Notes: a model not told the origin generated them from the letters alone. A DNA stretch of 52,267 nt from Oscillospiraceae bacterium (GCA_017432285.1 JAFRJM010000009.1:1-52267); one strand, 5' to 3'; counted from the stretch's first letter, positions 16,489 to 25,575 are shown. Made by a program: numbers and translations.

Positions 16489-17301
16489 TTATCTTTCATA
16501 ATCATCCTTGTTATGAACTTCTTCTCCAATCTCGCCATTGTCAATTTCTGCCTTCTTCTCTTGCAAGATAGCAAGAATTGACTTTTTCCCTGCTTTTTTC
16601 TGATGTCTTTCTATAATTATGTCTACATTTGATTCTTTCGATAAACCTTGATACTTCTGGTCAAAGCTGATCAAAACCTCTTTATTCAATTTTTCGCTGT
16701 CTTTTATCTGTTCATACAATTTCTCATATTGTCCATCACTCATAACGGCTTCAATAAAAGAACGTGATACTTGTGGCAATGAATTCCAATCTTCGTATAA
16801 ATCCGTTACTGCTTTCCTAATAAGAAAAATATCTATTGGTATTCCTAGCTTTTCATGCTCCATCAGTATGCCTAATACATCAGACAGATCTTTTTTGTAC
16901 TGCCTTCCTGATTTTAGTTTCATCGCTATTAGGTATTCGGAAGATATCGTTCTGATTGTTAAAACATTATAATATGACTTGTAAAACACTGAAAATTCAA
17001 ACAATTTATCGGTATAAGACTCTGTCTTTGTAAAATCTGCGTTCAACCATCCATTAGGAAGGCCATAATGATCTCCTACTCTATTAATCACTTCTTTCAT
17101 CGTTGATGCTGCATGTATTATTGCATCTATGTCAGTAGTCATATCACGAAACCCATAATTGATCAGAATAGACGCTCCCCCCACCAAAATAAACTCTGCG
17201 GGCATATGCTTTCCGCCTTGTTTCCGATACTCTTTAGCTACTTCTTTTATGTATTTCTCTAAATTATCTTTCGTGAACTCTACAGGTAATTCAGACAACA
17301 T
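16489..17301 (-). CDS. DUF6036-like nucleotidyltransferase, probable toxin-antitoxin component
   Basis: This 270-residue protein has a nucleotidyltransferase-fold core: FILVGGASILINYGFRDMTTDIDAII, with GG...(S), then D-x-D as metal-binding residues (about 57-59). This is the pattern of the DUF6036/AbiEii-like groups often paired with an XRE regulator. The segment SEYLIAMKLKSGRQYKKDLSDV is also typical, with Lys and Asp in conserved positions. The C-terminus is charged. It overlaps the upstream XRE gene by 11 nt and has GAGGTAAGAG before its ATG. In such pairs the nucleotidyltransferase modifies RNA or protein as a toxin, or acts as antitoxin to another partner; which applies here is unknown. 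The region is clearly A/T-richer than its neighbours, consistent with transfer. Confidence 0.75.
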   Translation of the reverse strand: MLSELPVEFTKDNLEKYIKEVAKEYRKQGGKHMPAEFILVGGASILINYGFRDMTTDIDAIIHAASTMKEVINRVGDHYGLPNGWLNADFTKTESYTDKLFEFSVFYKSYYNVLTIRTISSEYLIAMKLKSGRQYKKDLSDVLGILMEHEKLGIPIDIFLIRKAVTDLYEDWNSLPQVSRSFIEAVMSDGQYEKLYEQIKDSEKLNKEVLISFDQKYQGLSKESNVDIIIERHQKKAGKKSILAILQEKKAEIDNGEIGEEVHNKDDYER

Positions 17302-17860
17302 CTCTTACCTCGCTTTCAATGATATTAAACCGTAAAAACTCAGGAATAGCTGTTTTCATCGCCTGCTCTACGATTTCATCATTTTTAGACACAATTGAAA
17401 TAGCCAAGATGTCAGCAGGAATTATTGGCTTGTCTAGTTTATATTGTCGAAGATCATCATAGTCGTTACAAATAGGAATATTGTTCTCTCTGCTGATGTA
17501 ATCCAACATAGCAAGAAGATATAAACTCTCGGGATACCACTTCCGTTCAAAAAGTATCCTGATATCATCTCTTTGCAAGGTGTTGATTATAAAATCATAA
17601 TCCCCCATCTCTTTTAAACGATGACAGATCGCACTTTTATAATTCTCAAAATTGCTTCGCTTTAAAAAACACGGTGCTAAAAGTTCCTCCATAGAAACTT
17701 CCAAAGCTTGAGACAATTTATAAACTGTTTCCGCACTACATTTCTCAAGCTTTGCTTTTCCATTACAAATGTCATTTAACGTAGCATAAGGTATCTCACT
17801 TAATTTAGCTAACTGGTAAATAGAGATCTTTTTCTGTTTAATCAGTTCCCGTATCGTCAT
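17291..17860 (-). CDS. XRE-family regulator with C-terminal extension
   Basis: This 189-residue protein starts with a short helix-turn-helix (IRELIKQKKISIYQLAKLSEIPYATLNDICNGKAKLEKCSAETV). A C-terminal domain of about 110 residues follows that resembles the DUF6577/AbiEi-like partners of nucleotidyltransferase toxins only in context. ATG 17860 is used because GGAAGGTGA lies upstream; the frame from 17881 overlaps the promoter. It is translationally coupled to the following nucleotidyltransferase gene. A perfect palindrome within its promoter makes autoregulation likely. Expected role: antitoxin/repressor of a type II or IV-like pair. Confidence 0.78.
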   Translation of the reverse strand: MTIRELIKQKKISIYQLAKLSEIPYATLNDICNGKAKLEKCSAETVYKLSQALEVSMEELLAPCFLKRSNFENYKSAICHRLKEMGDYDFIINTLQRDDIRILFERKWYPESLYLLAMLDYISRENNIPICNDYDDLRQYKLDKPIIPADILAISIVSKNDEIVEQAMKTAIPEFLRFNIIESEVRDVV

Positions 17861-17882
17861 TATTGTCACCTTCCATATCATT

Positions 17883-17911
17883 ATTATAACGGTATACCGT
17901 TATAATTTCAA
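17883..17911 (-). promoter_or_regulatory. Promoter of the XRE/nucleotidyltransferase pair with embedded operator
   Basis: On the minus strand the -35 TTGAAA (17911-17906) and the -10 TATAAT (17888-17883) are separated by exactly 17 nt. A perfect 22-nt palindrome, TTATAACGGT plus its continuation, spans 17884-17905 and covers the spacer and most of the -10. The predicted start of transcription is about 15 nt before the XRE ATG. A repressor bound there would block RNA polymerase. Confidence 0.85.
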
Positions 17912-17946
17912 GCGTTCACAATAATACAGTCAATAGCTCGCTAATA

Positions 17947-19503
17947 CTACATAAGCATAGAAGGATCTATTTTCTCGCCACTAATTCGAATCTCAAAGTG
18001 CAGGTGATTTCCAGTACTGTTTCCTGTTGAACCTACATATGCTATCACTTCTCCCCTTTGCACCGACTGCCCTGAAATCACACAGACAGCGGAACAATGT
18101 CCGTACAGTGTTTCCAGCCCATTGCCATGTGAGACCATGACATAGTACCCATAGCCTCCTCCCCAAGGATCTGTTCCGTTAGCAACTGCTATCGTACCGT
18201 CAGCTGAGGCTAATATGGGAGTTCCCTGCACTGCTCCTATATCTATCCCACCGTGGAATTTCTGTTCTCCTGTAAAAGGATCCGTCCTGTATCCGAATCC
18301 TGAGGTGATGCTGCCGTGTATTGCCATAGGCCACGTAAGGATCCCGCTTTCTGCGCCGTACGGTGTCAGGATCTGTCCCCCCGCCGAGTATGCTCCGACT
18401 GTCTTAGCCCAGAAAGGACTGTATCTCTCGCTCCTGATCTCGTTCAACAGTCTGATCTGCTTGTCCGTGAAGCCAAGCTGATCTGTGTAGCGGTCTATAT
18501 TTCCGTGTCGTACCCGTATAGTGAGTGTGCGTATTTCCTGCACTTCTACCGCCTCTTCATTATCTTCATCATCCTCTTCATCCTCTTTTTCAGCAGGGAT
18601 CTCGGTCACGGTTACTTCATAGGAAAAAGAAGTCAGGTCCTTCATCATCTTCCTTAATTGTTCTTTGCTGTCCTCTCCTACTTCCACCACATCCTTCCCT
18701 GAGCCTGCAGAGCGATATACCGCCCACACAGGGAGTATGTCGTCCCACTGAACTCCGTACATACCGTTATCTGACTCCATCTCCAGAATGTCGTATGGGG
18801 TGGATCTTTGTATATCCTGTATCTGCTGGTAGAATTCACTGCTGAGCTCTGAAATGACACTGCGTATAGATGCGCCTCCGTCTTCCTCAATTGAGAAAAA
18901 GAGACCAAACGGCGATGATGCTATCATTCCGACCATGGATATCACCGCGACAAGAAACATCGCCAAAGCTCCTCCGCCCACGATCATCACGTTCTGCCTG
19001 TTGATGGTCGCCAGAGCGTGTCGGAACATCTTCAGGATCCGTGCTTTAAATCTGGCTGCCGTGACTTTACCGTCATGAGCTGCTTTTTTGTGTGCAGAAT
19101 ACGCTTTCTTTGCCATCGCTGTGCCTCTGGCTCTTTCCTCTCCTACCCTCTGTTCTGCATGCTCTATCCTCAAGGACCTGTTCTTACCTGTCCTTATTTC
19201 ATCACGACCAGTTGTTGCGGATGTCCTTACCCACTTTTCATCTTTCTTCTGTGAGGCCGTCCGTTCCTTTATCCGTATCCCAATGAGATGTTTCTTCCCT
19301 CGGAAAGCAGCAACATGAGACATCTTCTTCAGTGCAGTTCCACCTGCGGTCAGTACCTGATCCGATGCTTCAACCATATAGTCTGCGGAAGCCTCCTCAT
19401 CCTGCCTGCCCGCCACCTTCGGCCTGATTTTTTGGGCCAGTATAGCACTACGGTCCACGATCTTTACCGCTTCGTACATCTCTCTTGTTTTGATATATCT
19501 CAT
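17947..19503 (-). CDS. Conjugal transfer M23-family peptidase (VirB1-like)
   Basis: This protein of about 518 residues has a basic N-terminal 170 residues, one TM helix (VMIVGGGALAMFLVAVISMVGMI), an extracellular region with an acidic stretch, and a C-terminal M23 domain. The M23 zinc residues are visible in SGFGYRTDP, KFHGGIDIG and GNHLHFEI. It would cut peptidoglycan crosslinks to let the secretion channel through the wall. ATG 19503 follows GGGAG; an in-frame start 15 nt upstream is less likely. It is the last gene of the relaxase-DUF5688-PrgI-VirB4 operon, 27 nt after virB4, and corresponds to the wall hydrolase of Tn916/Tn1549-like elements. Confidence 0.88.
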   Translation of the reverse strand: MRYIKTREMYEAVKIVDRSAILAQKIRPKVAGRQDEEASADYMVEASDQVLTAGGTALKKMSHVAAFRGKKHLIGIRIKERTASQKKDEKWVRTSATTGRDEIRTGKNRSLRIEHAEQRVGEERARGTAMAKKAYSAHKKAAHDGKVTAARFKARILKMFRHALATINRQNVMIVGGGALAMFLVAVISMVGMIASSPFGLFFSIEEDGGASIRSVISELSSEFYQQIQDIQRSTPYDILEMESDNGMYGVQWDDILPVWAVYRSAGSGKDVVEVGEDSKEQLRKMMKDLTSFSYEVTVTEIPAEKEDEEDDEDNEEAVEVQEIRTLTIRVRHGNIDRYTDQLGFTDKQIRLLNEIRSERYSPFWAKTVGAYSAGGQILTPYGAESGILTWPMAIHGSITSGFGYRTDPFTGEQKFHGGIDIGAVQGTPILASADGTIAVANGTDPWGGGYGYYVMVSHGNGLETLYGHCSAVCVISGQSVQRGEVIAYVGSTGNSTGNHLHFEIRISGEKIDPSMLM

Positions 19504-19530
19504 TGCACTCCCACGCAAAGAAGGGCAGGC

Positions 19531-21867
19531 CTAAACAGCCTGCCCTGAAAATACTCCTTCTCCCGGTCTTGTGGTCATCAGCTGATAGAGCGCTGTGTCC
19601 TTCGGGAATCTGTTTATGAACGGTACCAGCGAACCTCCGTACTTTATGAGCCCGCACCCCGGATCCGCATTCGTTATATAACTCATCTGTTCCGGTGAGA
19701 TGTTCAGGAGCTGCGACAGCCTTGCCCTGTCCGGTTCAGCCTGGTTCAGCATCACTATGAATTCAGAGTTGGAGAGCATCGTCCTGACCTGCGGCGCATC
19801 AAGAAGATATTCCACATTCTGTGTTATTGCCGTCGGATAGGCGTTCCTCTTCCTGAACTGCCTCCAAGCGGAAGTGAAAAACTGGGCTGAGAATTCGTTC
19901 TCAAAGACCACATGAAACTCATCTATGAAGATGTGCGTCCTCTTTCCTTTCCTCCAGTTGAGCGTGACTCTGTTGAGCATAGTGTCGGTGATTACAAGCA
20001 ATCCCGCGGTCTTAAGCTGTTCGCCGAGGCTGTGGATGTCAAACACTATGACTCTCTTGTCCAGGTCCACATTGCTCTGTCTCCCGAAAATGTCAAGAGA
20101 CCCTTTTGTATACAGTTCCAGTGCAAGAGCAACTTCCCTTGCCTCTCTCTCCGGCTGAATCAGCAGCTTGTCTCTGAGTGAAGAGAGCGTCGGGATCATT
20201 CCCGTCTCCTTTGCATCCCTGTACACACTGGCTATACATCTGTCTATTACCGATTTGTGCTGAGGTCCCACTCCTCCCATGTCTATCTTCTCTATGAGGG
20301 ACATGATAAATTCAGACTTTACTACAATAGGATCGTTCTCTCCGTATCCCTCGACCATATACATGGCGTTAAGCCTGTCTCTTCCTCCCGCAGATATGCG
20401 TATAACAGAACCGACATCTCCCATCGCCTCTACCAGCGGAGCGTACTCCCCTTCCGGATCGCAGATAAGGATATCATCTTCTGTATTGAGAATGAGGAAA
20501 GTTATAAGTTCCTTCGCGCAGAAAGATTTGCCTGATCCCGGGACCCCCAGCAGGAACGCAGACTGATTGAGAAGATTCTCCCTGTTGCACAGTATAAGGT
20601 TCCTTGAGATAGCATTCTCCCCGAAATATATCCCTCCTCTGTCCCTTATCTCCTGCACTTTGAAAGGCATGAACACCGCTAGGCTTTCTGTCGTAAGCGT
20701 GCGCACAGTACTTATCTGAGGAGGTCCTACAGGAAGTACTGTAGCCAGCCCGTCTGTCTGCTGATATCTCAGAACCGCTATCTGGCACATATAGTTCCTG
20801 CCTATTGCCATCACCGCTTCCGTATCCTGATCCAGCTGCTCCCTGGTGTCTGCAGTGAGGACGATAGTCAGGACACAGAACATCATCCGCTGATCCCTAG
20901 TGGTAAGGTCACTGAGGAACTCCTTGGTCTCGCGTCTCTGCAGCTCCATGTCGTAAGGGATGACTGCGCTGAAGTTGTTGTTATTGTTCTGTCTCCTCTG
21001 CCAGTTGGTTATGTTCGTCTCCACTCCGAGCAGCCTGTTCTCCACATCCCTGACCGCCTCGTCCGTAGAAACAGGGCGTATATCTATGGACAGCATCATA
21101 GTGCGGTCTAAGTCAGTGAGCTTCTCCACCATATCGTCCCTTATATAGCTTGCATAATCCTTGAGGTACAGCACTCTGGCGTATTTGTTTCCCAGCACAA
21201 GACAGTCGCTGTGCTTCTCAGCGGAATCCGGGCAGATATAGTCACGGAAATCATGTCCTTTCCTTGCTGTGTCCCTTATATCGAAGCGGTATGAATTCTC
21301 CTCGCCGTCACGGAAGAAATCGTGAAGAACACGTATCCTTTCCTCCGCTTCCAGCGCCGTACATCCTGAACCTAACGCTCCGAACCGTGCGGCAAGATCC
21401 GCTTCTGTCCTTGTGAAATATACTCTTGCCTCATCCGCGGATCTCTTCGGCACAGATATCGTGATGTATTTCTCCTGCGTTATCCCGTTGGAACGGGAAG
21501 CGCTGTCCAGCAGCATGTCATTGTATTCCTGCCTGTACCCGTCCAGGCCGTCCTCTTTCAGCTTCATGAGAACACTGTCTTCATAATCCGATCTTTTTAT
21601 CCTGTGGTTGTTTATGGTTATCTTTACCTGCGAGCCGCTGTCCAGACTGTTGAGCAGCTCGCTGTACGACAGGAACATGCGCTCTTTGTCCGGACTGGAT
21701 GCCACTTTGTAGTTTATGTCAGAGAACGTCCAGGTCTTCGAATATATCCCGTTTCCGCATAAAAAGATCCCGTCCGGCCATATCCTCCTCACCGGCACGA
21801 GATCCTGCACTGTTTTCGGGACACGGAACACTTTCCGTTCCTTCATCTTTTTCTTTTGTCTTTTCAC
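19531..21867 (-). CDS. virB4: VirB4-type conjugation ATPase
   Basis: This 778-residue ATPase energises the type IV secretion channel. The N-terminal VPVRRIWPDGIFLCGNG region is the usual family start, the middle domain follows, Walker A is GVPGSGKS (441-448), and Walker B is HIFIDEFH (about 650). The C-terminal ITQNVEYLL motif is typical of Gram-positive VirB4/TrsE proteins. GTG 21867 is taken as start, with AAGGAG about 13 nt upstream; ATG 21846 is possible. Either way the 5' end overlaps the prgI gene by 128-149 nt in another frame, which is unusually long. It lies in one operon with prgI and the M23 peptidase. Confidence 0.92.
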   Translation of the reverse strand: MKRQKKKMKERKVFRVPKTVQDLVPVRRIWPDGIFLCGNGIYSKTWTFSDINYKVASSPDKERMFLSYSELLNSLDSGSQVKITINNHRIKRSDYEDSVLMKLKEDGLDGYRQEYNDMLLDSASRSNGITQEKYITISVPKRSADEARVYFTRTEADLAARFGALGSGCTALEAEERIRVLHDFFRDGEENSYRFDIRDTARKGHDFRDYICPDSAEKHSDCLVLGNKYARVLYLKDYASYIRDDMVEKLTDLDRTMMLSIDIRPVSTDEAVRDVENRLLGVETNITNWQRRQNNNNNFSAVIPYDMELQRRETKEFLSDLTTRDQRMMFCVLTIVLTADTREQLDQDTEAVMAIGRNYMCQIAVLRYQQTDGLATVLPVGPPQISTVRTLTTESLAVFMPFKVQEIRDRGGIYFGENAISRNLILCNRENLLNQSAFLLGVPGSGKSFCAKELITFLILNTEDDILICDPEGEYAPLVEAMGDVGSVIRISAGGRDRLNAMYMVEGYGENDPIVVKSEFIMSLIEKIDMGGVGPQHKSVIDRCIASVYRDAKETGMIPTLSSLRDKLLIQPEREAREVALALELYTKGSLDIFGRQSNVDLDKRVIVFDIHSLGEQLKTAGLLVITDTMLNRVTLNWRKGKRTHIFIDEFHVVFENEFSAQFFTSAWRQFRKRNAYPTAITQNVEYLLDAPQVRTMLSNSEFIVMLNQAEPDRARLSQLLNISPEQMSYITNADPGCGLIKYGGSLVPFINRFPKDTALYQLMTTRPGEGVFSGQAV

Positions 21868-22225
21868 GGATATTTCTCATCTCCTTCTCGTGTTTCCTCG
21901 TCGTCTCTTTCATCGCCTCCACATATATGTTCCCCGGTAGGAACAGCAATCTCTTCGGGCCGAAGATCTCACTTCGCATCCACGCTGCCAGAAATCCCTC
22001 GGCTGTCAGACCGTGATATCTGAAGAATCCCAGGAACGCAGAAGGCAGCGCTCCCAGGATGCATATCCATGAGACGCTCTTTGGCCCAAGCACAGGCCCC
22101 AGCCCAAAGTACAGTGCCAACGCTGAACACACGGCAAGAACAGAGAATATGAACTGCCTCGGAGAAAGACCGAAGAACACAGACTCAGTGTACTGCCTTA
22201 TATCCCTGTTTATCTTTACCTCCAT
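21719..22225 (-). CDS. prgI: PrgI family conjugation membrane protein
   Basis: This 168-residue protein has the PrgI/TcpE pattern: MEVKINRDIRQYTESVFFGLSPRQF, then two TM segments (about 27-65), then GLTAEGFLAAWMRSEIF. The C-terminal tail is charged and reads ERDIFEDLDVL-like at its end. The last 49 residues are encoded within the 5' part of virB4 in a different frame. The ATG is 1 nt after the stop of the DUF5688 gene, with AGAGGTGAT upstream. It is a likely inner channel component next to VirB4. Confidence 0.85.
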   Translation of the reverse strand: MEVKINRDIRQYTESVFFGLSPRQFIFSVLAVCSALALYFGLGPVLGPKSVSWICILGALPSAFLGFFRYHGLTAEGFLAAWMRSEIFGPKRLLFLPGNIYVEAMKETTRKHEKEMRNIREKTKEKDEGTESVPCPENSAGSRAGEEDMAGRDLFMRKRDIFEDLDVL

Positions 22226-22226
22226 A

Positions 22227-23183
22227 TCACCTCTCCATATCCATGCTTCTGTTCTTGTCCAGATCCGCTGCTACAGACAATTCCTTCGTATCCCTGCTGT
22301 AACGCAGCACGCGGTTTCCCAGTCTTTCCTCCCTGTCCACCAGTTTCATGTTGACGTCAAAGACCATCCCGGCCAGTGCCATCGCAGAAAGTTCTCCCGT
22401 GTCAGGTATGATAATGACTTCATGTACAGAACTTGGAAGGACATAATAGTCCTGGTTCCCTATTGCTCCGGCTATCTTTTCCTGTATGCCGGGATAAAAA
22501 AGAGCAGCTGCTCCCATATAACTGTCCGGCGTCGTGAGCACAAGAAAACCCTCAGGATGATCTTCAGGCGTATCCAGAATGTTCACGTCGCTGCTCGATG
22601 GTCCGTATGACGCTATATCCTCTGGATGTCCGAGCACCGCAGGAGCAATGCGCTGTGAGCACCTGACTGCTTTGTCCATGAGTTGTTCTTCCGTAAGCTC
22701 CAGACTTTTTGCCTGATCTTTCGTCAGTCTTATCCTCCCGTCAATAGGGCTTTCTTCAGGAAGATCCACAAATGCGGTGAACGAATATCCGCATCCCACA
22801 TCCCTGCTGACAAGTTTGCGGAGCAGATCCTGATTAGACGCGTTATCCACCAGATCCACACGTAGTGATTTTTTCATATAGTCCTTGTCAAGGAAATTCC
22901 CCATCTCTTTATCCAGATCTTTTGTGGCTTCCCTGTATCTGTCCTTTATCTCATCGCAAAGCTGATCCAGATCCTCTCCCAGGAGATATCTCTCATATTC
23001 TGCCTCCAGATAAACGACCGGTGTCGCGCCGTCCTTATCCGGTATAACCGTAAGTCCGTGAAGCACGACACCGTTGTTCTTCTCTACCAGTTCAATGCTC
23101 GCTCTGTATTCCGGAAAAATAAGCGGGTATCTCGCTACTAGAATATTCCTCACTGCTCTGCTGAATTCGTTTATATCCATCAT
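22227..23183 (-). CDS. DUF5688 family protein of conjugative elements
   Basis: This 318-residue protein resembles DUF5688 proteins found in Firmicutes mobile elements. It is soluble, with no signal or TM segment. Segments such as YPLIFPEY, NGVVLHGLTV, YVLPSSVHEVIIIP and GELSAMALAGMVFDVN look like the family. Function is unknown. It overlaps the relaxase stop through ATGA and is followed directly by prgI, so it is embedded in the transfer operon. DUF5688 genes are usually cargo; its place between relaxase and channel genes is uncommon. Confidence 0.72.
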   Translation of the reverse strand: MMDINEFSRAVRNILVARYPLIFPEYRASIELVEKNNGVVLHGLTVIPDKDGATPVVYLEAEYERYLLGEDLDQLCDEIKDRYREATKDLDKEMGNFLDKDYMKKSLRVDLVDNASNQDLLRKLVSRDVGCGYSFTAFVDLPEESPIDGRIRLTKDQAKSLELTEEQLMDKAVRCSQRIAPAVLGHPEDIASYGPSSSDVNILDTPEDHPEGFLVLTTPDSYMGAAALFYPGIQEKIAGAIGNQDYYVLPSSVHEVIIIPDTGELSAMALAGMVFDVNMKLVDREERLGNRVLRYSRDTKELSVAADLDKNRSMDMER

Positions 23184-24157
23184 ATGTCTTCGTTCCTCTC
23201 TTTCCTGTCCTTGTTCGTTCCCCTGATCTTATCCATGATCTCCGCAGGCACTTCCGCAATAAGTTTTTCCAGTTCCTTCTTATCTTCTTTGAGTTCCTCC
23301 TTGTCCTCTTTAAGGCGAGCGATCTCCAGATCCTTTCCTTTTATCTCCTCCTTATATCTCTGAAGCTGTTTTTCTCTTTGCCGTGCTTCATCCTCGACCT
23401 GTGAGAGGTATGTTTCCGCATTACGTATCCTGTACATAATGGCTGAGTAATCTACTGTATACTGGGACAGCAGTTCCATGACATGGTCTTTCTGTTCCTT
23501 ACTATTAATGATGCTTATATCCTGAACAGCGTCATATAGTTCTTTGTAATGCATATTTAGATCCGCTGCGCTTTTAAAAAGATACATAGGCAAATGCCGC
23601 TGATGCGTCTTGCGCTTGGGAATCCCTCTGTGTATATCCGGATACTTTGATGAAATGTGTTTGTAGAATCTGTCCTGGAGTTTTGTCATATCGTCCAGTT
23701 CGTCACCAATAAACCCCATTCTCGATACACGCCCATCCTCTGTAATAGGCACAAAATCAAAATGCATGTGAGGAGTTTCCTCATCCATATGAACAACGGC
23801 ATCGATAAGGCGCTTCTCTCCAATCCACTCTGAAACGAAGTCCATGCAATGTTCAAAAAACTCACGCTGTTCATCAGGATCTTTTGCTTTTATCCAATTT
23901 GGAGAAGGAGCGATGATCCCTTCCATCATGCGAACGCAATTTGTTCTTGCTTTCGCTCCTGCTTCCTTTATTTTTCTATCCACCTCTTCGATGTAGTCTC
24001 CTTGAGGCTCGATAAAGTGATAATTGAGACAGGATCTGGTTCTGTCTACATGTGCTGTGTTACTGTAGACATCCTTTATCCGCGCATTATGATGATATGC
24101 GATATTGATCCTGCTGACTCTCACGGTCGTGACTGTCAAAAAAACGTATGCGGCCAT
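23180..24157 (-). CDS. mobV: MobV family relaxase (Pre/Mob)
   Basis: This 325-residue relaxase nicks oriT and leads the strand into the recipient. Motif III HMDEETPHMH (123-132) contains the metal-binding His residues. The N-terminal motif NTAHVDRTRSCLNY (33-46) is typical of MobV. After about 250 residues a strongly charged coiled coil (KEEIKGKDLEIARLKEDKEELKED region) follows. It is shorter than plasmid MobM (about 490). Start ATG follows AAAGGAG. Directly upstream is a terminator whose U-run ends 23 nt before the ATG, leaving no room for a promoter. An oriT could not be recognised. Tn1549-like elements usually carry another relaxase class, so a MobV here is notable. Confidence 0.88.
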   Translation of the reverse strand: MAAYVFLTVTTVRVSRINIAYHHNARIKDVYSNTAHVDRTRSCLNYHFIEPQGDYIEEVDRKIKEAGAKARTNCVRMMEGIIAPSPNWIKAKDPDEQREFFEHCMDFVSEWIGEKRLIDAVVHMDEETPHMHFDFVPITEDGRVSRMGFIGDELDDMTKLQDRFYKHISSKYPDIHRGIPKRKTHQRHLPMYLFKSAADLNMHYKELYDAVQDISIINSKEQKDHVMELLSQYTVDYSAIMYRIRNAETYLSQVEDEARQREKQLQRYKEEIKGKDLEIARLKEDKEELKEDKKELEKLIAEVPAEIMDKIRGTNKDRKERNEDI

Positions 24158-24180
24158 TATTCTCCTTTCTTTTTTGCAAC

Positions 24181-24210
24181 AAAAAACACGCAGGGATGAT
24201 TCCTTGCGTG
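24181..24210 (-). terminator. Terminator-like hairpin directly before the mobV ribosome binding site
   Basis: On the minus strand a 10-bp stem (CACGCAAGGA with TCCCTGCGTG, one G-U pair) closes an ATCA loop and is followed by TTTTTTG. It lies after the GyrI-like gene and 23 nt (counted from the U-run) before the mobV ATG. It may end the cargo transcript or attenuate the relaxase operon. Confidence 0.88.
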
Positions 24211-24229
24211 CTTCTTGTTTTATTGATTT

Positions 24230-24691
24230 TTAAAGTTTTCTTACCGGGAAATACATATAGTTCTTTCCAGTCTTGGGTGATGTGAAGTCATGTACCGCTC
24301 CGGTGAGCGATATGTCATTGTCTTTCATGTACTTCAGCATCTTTGAGAATGTGTCTTCCTCATCCCATTCTACAACCAGATATTCATAGGAAGGAATGAC
24401 CCATTTTGTCCATCCTTCCGGAGCCTCAGCATCATCCCTGCATTCCGGGCCGGCCAGATACAGGCCTTTGCTGGAGTCTTCCCACGGTTTAAATGATCGC
24501 GAAAAATCCGTCATGGTTCCCCATATTCCCACAAGATCCCCGTGATCATCTCTTTTAGTAAGATCCTCTATCTCATCAAAATGATCGTTGGTCTCTTTCC
24601 ATAGTTTCTGGATAAAACCTTCTCCGTCTGAAGTCGATCCTTCTTTTCCAATAACTGTGAATGATTCTTTGCTTTTTCTTTCAATGTTCAT
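24230..24691 (-). CDS. GyrI-like effector-binding domain protein
   Basis: This 153-residue stand-alone GyrI/SOUL-like domain starts with ERKSKESFTVIGKEGSTSDG and includes LVGIWGTMTD, GLYLAG and WTKWVIPSYEYLVVEWDEED, the usual strand pattern of Bacterial transcription activator effector-binding proteins. The W/Y-rich segments form the ligand pocket in this family. It is encoded just downstream of an AraC regulator that itself ends in such a domain, so both may sense a related small compound. There is no good ribosome binding site before the ATG. A terminator follows. Confidence 0.82.
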   Translation of the reverse strand: MNIERKSKESFTVIGKEGSTSDGEGFIQKLWKETNDHFDEIEDLTKRDDHGDLVGIWGTMTDFSRSFKPWEDSSKGLYLAGPECRDDAEAPEGWTKWVIPSYEYLVVEWDEEDTFSKMLKYMKDNDISLTGAVHDFTSPKTGKNYMYFPVRKL

Positions 24692-24726
24692 TTTTCATCA
24701 TTTTTTTGTGTAGGGACGATTAGTGA

Positions 24727-25575
24727 TTATTTGACCGGTATCCATATCTCAGTATAATACTCAGGATCCTTAGTACCAAGTGCGAACTGTGATGCGTCAC
24801 TGTAGTACTCGATGTTGAAGTCTCCCGCCGGCTCGAAATCGCTCTGTGGCAGCCACTCTGAGAAGATCTTGTTGTTCTTAGCCTGAAGCGCATCCGGGAT
24901 AGGTCCTTTGCATGGGACCACGACCCATGTATACTCAGGGATCTCTATGACTTCCAGCCCCTTTTCTGCTGCCGCCTCTTCCATGAAATCGTCCGCTATC
25001 ATATAACGAAACTGATCATTACCTGTAGGCGTGTCAAAACAGATGCCGTACATGCCCATTACAGGCGCTCCATCCGGAGCACTCATGACATCATCCCAGA
25101 ACAACGGGATCTTTTTCTGTGCATCCTCAAAATCAAAGTTCTTGGAGACGCCCATTACTTTAAAGCTTTGTTTCTTTTCCAGTTTATATTCCATTTCTTT
25201 TTCTCCTTCTTTTCGATATCCTGTCTGCAGCTGAGGATAATCCTTTACCGTGACTTTTCCCGATCTTACCTCAGTCGGAGTGCTTCCATGGAACTTTGTG
25301 AAAGCTCTGGTGAAGCTGTCCGGTGAATCATATCCGTATTTGACTGCAAGGTCCAGTATGCGTATGTCTGTCCTGACAAGCTCGACTGCTGCGCGCGACA
25401 GTCTCCTTCTCCGGACATATTCCCCGACAGATGTCCCGCATGTGTCTCGAAACACTCTCTGGAAATAAAATGACGAATAGTGTATATGGTCCGCTACATC
25501 TTTAGCGGTGAATGAAAGCGTCAGATTATCTTCGATATATGCTGCAGCATCTCTGACTGCTCCGTTCCAATCCAT
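24727..25575 (-). CDS. AraC-family regulator with GyrI-like effector domain
   Basis: This regulator of about 282 residues has two AraC-type helix-turn-helix motifs in the first 100 residues (FTAKDVADHIHYSSFYFQRVFR and ILDLAVKYGYDSPDSFTRAF). The C-terminal GyrI-like domain (about 125-282) follows. This is the Rob/SoxS-type plus effector-binding layout often found controlling drug or small-molecule responses. ATG 25575 is chosen because GGAGG lies 8 nt upstream. It probably forms an operon with the GyrI-like gene and is cargo of the conjugative region. Confidence 0.88.
   Translation of the reverse strand: MDWNGAVRDAAAYIEDNLTLSFTAKDVADHIHYSSFYFQRVFRDTCGTSVGEYVRRRRLSRAAVELVRTDIRILDLAVKYGYDSPDSFTRAFTKFHGSTPTEVRSGKVTVKDYPQLQTGYRKEGEKEMEYKLEKKQSFKVMGVSKNFDFEDAQKKIPLFWDDVMSAPDGAPVMGMYGICFDTPTGNDQFRYMIADDFMEEAAAEKGLEVIEIPEYTWVVVPCKGPIPDALQAKNNKIFSEWLPQSDFEPAGDFNIEYYSDASQFALGTKDPEYYTEIWIPVK

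Noticed and set aside
24158-24230. oriT for the MobV relaxase
   Set aside because: The hairpin here has a U-run and fits a terminator; no pMV158-type oriT core sequence was recognised.
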